From OFTM10 sp964196195 (GTDB taxonomy: Bacteria > Actinomycetota > Acidimicrobiia > Acidimicrobiales > Aldehydirespiratoraceae): DNA of 44,570 nt. Positions 42,200 to 44,570 of this stretch are shown here, in pieces. Both the position numbers and the translations under genes were made by a program. The stretch covers positions 1 through 44,570 of the forward strand of contig CAXMSE010000051.1 of assembly GCA_964196195.1 (NCBI GenBank). The letters are read 5' to 3'. The first letter of the stretch is position 1. Every line of letters begins with the position of its first letter. Under the pieces are notes generated by a model that saw only the letters and a list, made by a program, of their open reading frames with translations, was not told the origin of the DNA and made no database searches.

Positions 42200-43165
42200 A
42201 TGATGACCGCTCTACTCACCGAGTTCGACCAACTCGTCGACCGCGAGTGGGCCCGCCTCGCCGCCCCAGGTACCTGGTGGACCGGCGTCCAGCGGACAAC
42301 GATCGCCGATGAAGCCCGTCGTGCGACTCGCAACGCCGCCCCGTCCGGTTCCCTGTCCGCGGCCACAATCGAAGCGGCCCGACGGGTCGCGGTCGAGGCA
42401 GCCACGATCCGAGCCGTCGACCTCGAGCGTTGGGCCGATGGTGGCCTCGACGGCTTCGCCTACGTGGAGCTGGTCGGCATCGTCAGCCGACTCTCCGCGA
42501 TCGACGTCGCCTCGTTCGGACTCGGCATCGACGAACGTCCCCTCCCCGATCCCGTGCCCGGTGAACCGACTCGCAACATGCCCGCTGATGCCAAAGTCAC
42601 CACGGGCTGGGTTCCCACCGTGGGGCCCGCCAATGCCCCTGCATGCATGAGCGCCGTGCCTCCCGAGGTGGATGCCATGTTCGACGTGCACGGTGTGCTC
42701 TATCTCAGCCTCGAAGAGATGTCCGATCTCGACATCGAGCGCGACAATATCCACCGCACCCAGATGGAGCTGGCCGCAGGCCGCACCAGCTGGCTCAACG
42801 AGTGCTTCTATTGAATGCTCGGCCATACATCGATGCTCCGTGCGAGCATCAAGCGCATCAAAGGGGCCGAGCTCCACTGCCGAACGATCATCGAAGGAGT
42901 GGGCAACTGCGGCGTGGCGAACGGCGATGCGATCAGGGCTCTCGTCGACGCCACCGTGCTCCGCGACTACGACGAATATCCCGATGCCCGGGTTCGAGCC
43001 GAGCTAGCCCTCGGCCGCGACGGAGCCGACCGAATCGCGATGATAACCGGCAACTTCTCCATGATGAATCGCAGCCTCGATGCCATCGGCGCTCCGGTCG
43101 GTGCGGGGCCCAATCCTCTCGCCGCCGAGATGGGCGTGGTGGTGCCTGCCCACCTGCAGGGCTGA
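42200..43165 (+). CDS. Probable AhpD-like selenoprotein with CxxU active site (in-frame TGA decoded as selenocysteine)
   Basis: The open frame from ATG 42200 (GGAG three bases upstream; 42203 is also possible) meets TGA at 42812-42814 and continues in the same frame to 43165. Read through, it gives 321 residues: an N-terminal CMD-type region with FAYVELVGIVSRL, then the redox site C202-F-Y-U205-M-L-G-H209. Mycobacterial AhpD has Glu118, Cys130, Cys133 and His137; here Glu190, Cys202, Sec205 and His209 keep exactly those spacings. A hairpin suiting a bacterial SECIS follows the TGA. The second part (FSMMNRSLDAIGAPVG) continues the same family pattern. It is the last gene of the hpa transcription direction, 54 bases after hpaI. 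It is probably a thiol/selenol peroxidase or reductase in the cytoplasm. A sequencing error or nonsense mutation is the alternative. Confidence 0.87.
42832..42850 (+). promoter_or_regulatory. Putative bacterial SECIS element
   Basis: GATGCTC-CGTGC-GAGCATC is a perfect 7-bp stem with a five-base loop. The loop begins 24 bases after the TGA, within the 16-37 range used for bacterial SECIS elements, and G is the second loop base, as their consensus requires one of the first two to be G. It lies within the coding sequence, as bacterial SECIS elements do, and would bind SelB in the mRNA. Confidence 0.8.
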
Positions 43166-43287
43166 CCCGCCGGCATTCGGGGCCGTAGACCAGGCACCTC
43201 GATCCTAGAGACCGACGACCAGCAGGCTGTCAGACGTACCGATCGCCCTCGGGGGTAGGTGAGCCGAGACCGGCGTGGTTATCGAGC

Positions 43288-43320
43288 GGGCACGCTCGGC
43301 GCGAGCGATCAGATGTGCCC
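43288..43320. other. Nested inverted repeats in the gap before the last gene
   Basis: The 246-base gap 43166-43411 contains GGGCAC (43288) paired with GTGCCC (43315), enclosing a second hairpin GCTCG-GCG-CGAGC (43294-43306). No U-tract follows. It could be a terminator-like or RNA structure after the selenoprotein gene. I see no tRNA, tmRNA or ORF of note in the rest of the gap. Confidence 0.35.
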
Positions 43321-43411
43321 TCGCTGGGGTCCGCGATCAGGCAGGCGAGAGAGACCCACTCGCTCGGACTGATGCTCGGAGTAGCCCGGCCCGTCGACCT
43401 ATGGTGAAAGG

Positions 43412-44512
43412 ATGAGGTTCACGCTGGTCGCGACGAGTGTCGCGGTCGCGTGGGCGGTAGCGGTCGCGGCGTGCAGCTCCTCGGCCACCGAGTCGGGCAC
43501 CGGCGACTCGGGGCCGTCCTCTACCGCGTCGACTAGCTCGATGTCGACGACCGAGTCGACGATCCCTGCGTCCAACCCACCGACGACCGCGCCGCCATCG
43601 ACGTCGCGAGCTGTGCCCGTCCTGGCCTTCGAGGCCGAGGCGTACCTGCGCGACGCGATCGACCTAATGCGCCAGTGGTCGATCAACCGAGACGAGGTCG
43701 ATTGGGCGGCCCTCGAAGAACTTGCGTATCGGATCGCCGATGGTGCCGAGACCCCCGCCGACACGCATTCAGGGATCCGGTCGGCCATGAACCTTCTGCG
43801 CGACGGCCACAGTGTGTTCCTCGCGCCCACCCAGGCCGACACGTTCGCAACCGGGCCAGCGGCGTTCGATGAGCCGCTTGTCGAGCTGCGAGACGACCGC
43901 ATCGGCTACGTCGCGATCGGCCGATACTCCGGCGACATTGGCGACCAGGCCGACGCCTACGCAACAGCACTGGCGTCGGACCTCACCGGCGCCACGTCCG
44001 CCACCTGCGGTTGGATCGTCGACCTGCGCACTGACAGCGGCGGCAACATGTGGCCGATGATTGGCGGCCTCGCACCTCTGATTGGTGCCGGGCACGTCGG
44101 ATCCTTCGTCTATCCCGACGGGACAATCGAGAATTGGACACTGGAGGACGGGACGGCCTACTGGGACGGTGAGCCGATGACCACCTACGCGGCCGCGGTG
44201 AGCGTCGACGGGCCGATCGCAGTGCTGGTCGGCCCCCGGACGGGCTCGTCCGGCGAAGCGACTGCGACCGCCTTCCATGGTCGGCCAGACACCCGATTCT
44301 TTGGCCAACCGACCGCCGGTCTCACCACGTCTAACGAACCACTCGTCCTGTCCGACGGTGCGTTGCTGATCCTGACCATGTCGGTCTTCACCGACCGGAA
44401 CGGCGTGTCGTACGGACAGGACATTTCGATCGAGCCGGACGTGCTGGTCGACGGTGACCCGACTCGGGAGGCCACCGACTGGCTCCTCGACCGCCCTGCC
44501 TGCGCGCGATGA
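43412..44512 (+). CDS. S41-type (tricorn/CtpA-like) serine protease lipoprotein
   Basis: The 366-residue protein has a signal peptide ending VAVAAC (Cys21), then a long Ser/Thr/Pro-rich spacer to about residue 66 and an S41 peptidase fold. Visible motifs are DGHSVFL with His133, IGYVAIGRYSGD, DLRTDSGGNMWPMIGGLAPL and the nucleophile region GPRTGSSGEATATAF with Ser280, followed by GQPTAGLT. The Ser/His layout is that of tricorn/IRBP-type S41 enzymes; a PDZ domain is not evident. It should be anchored on the outer face of the membrane. After its stop only 58 bases remain and show nothing. Confidence 0.83.
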   Translation: MRFTLVATSVAVAWAVAVAACSSSATESGTGDSGPSSTASTSSMSTTESTIPASNPPTTAPPSTSRAVPVLAFEAEAYLRDAIDLMRQWSINRDEVDWAALEELAYRIADGAETPADTHSGIRSAMNLLRDGHSVFLAPTQADTFATGPAAFDEPLVELRDDRIGYVAIGRYSGDIGDQADAYATALASDLTGATSATCGWIVDLRTDSGGNMWPMIGGLAPLIGAGHVGSFVYPDGTIENWTLEDGTAYWDGEPMTTYAAAVSVDGPIAVLVGPRTGSSGEATATAFHGRPDTRFFGQPTAGLTTSNEPLVLSDGALLILTMSVFTDRNGVSYGQDISIEPDVLVDGDPTREATDWLLDRPACAR

Positions 44513-44570
44513 GGCACCGCCTTGGGTTGCGACGCCGACGAGACCCCGCGGACGGCGCTGACATTGTGCG

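Noticed and set aside
42815..43165. A separate 116-residue gene beginning with ATG just after the TGA
   Set aside because: It has no ribosome binding site of its own, is in frame with the preceding ORF, and supplies the His and the rest of the AhpD-like domain. Read-through of TGA as selenocysteine explains it better.
43166..43411. A tRNA-Sec gene near the selenoprotein
   Set aside because: Two GATCAG/GTCAGA sites contain TCA, but I find no acceptor stem, no GTTCGAA-like T loop and no CCA-type arrangement of the right length.
1..44570. CRISPR arrays, insertion sequences, phage genes or integration sites
   Set aside because: No spaced direct repeats, transposase, integrase or target-site duplications were noticed.

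Overview
The window is dense, high-GC bacterial DNA with no rRNA, tRNA, CRISPR array or insertion sequence that I can see. Aspartate-rich ABC binding lipoproteins, GTG starts, many ATGA/GTGA gene overlaps and several leaderless-looking promoters (TANNNT 6-8 bases before ATG) suggest an actinobacterium, perhaps of the Acidimicrobiia. That placement is inference.

Positions 196-18737 (minus strand) hold one long inositol catabolism and uptake unit of 16 genes. Read in the direction of transcription it runs: iolE, substrate-binding lipoprotein, very large permease, ATPase, iolC, iolB, 2-hydroxyacid dehydrogenase, Gfo/Idh dehydrogenase, iolD, SDR, Gfo/Idh dehydrogenase, iolG, RmlD-like SDR, a second IolB-like isomerase, a LacD/YihT-like aldolase, a desaturase-Rieske fusion and a PanB-like protein. 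(Counted individually this is 17 coding regions.) Most neighbours overlap by a few bases. A divergent LacI-type regulator at 18860 reads into a Phytanoyl-CoA-dioxygenase-like gene, another Gfo/Idh dehydrogenase and a protease-like lipoprotein. Two near-identical palindromes between iolE and the regulator look like its operators. The classical pathway (IolG, IolE, IolD, IolB, IolC, aldolase) is covered except for IolA. The additional oxygenases, dehydrogenases and second IolB suggest that unusual or modified cyclitols are also used.

Positions 22529-36147 are a mixed housekeeping and accessory stretch: ROK sugar kinase, stand-alone LigD-type polymerase, two MFS transporters, ilvD, a GlcD-like FAD oxidase, a TfoX-like small protein, arylamine N-acetyltransferase, aminotransferase, FAH-family hydrolase, methyltransferase, shikimate kinase and a NamZ/DUF1343 lipoprotein.

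Positions 36166-42145 carry most of a homoprotocatechuate (4-hydroxyphenylacetate) meta-cleavage lower pathway: hpaE and hpaF leftward, hpaG, hpaR, a quinone oxidoreductase, hpaH and hpaI rightward. The ring-cleavage dioxygenase HpaD is not in the window.

The most striking feature follows hpaI. At 42200-43165 an AhpD-like (carboxymuconolactone decarboxylase fold) gene is interrupted by a single in-frame TGA at 42812-42814, exactly where the second redox cysteine of the CxxC motif should be. A perfect 7-bp hairpin with a five-base loop carrying G at its second position starts 17 bases after this TGA, as expected of a bacterial SECIS element. I interpret the gene as a selenoprotein with a CxxU active site rather than two ORFs or a pseudogene. 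The window ends with an S41-protease-like lipoprotein.
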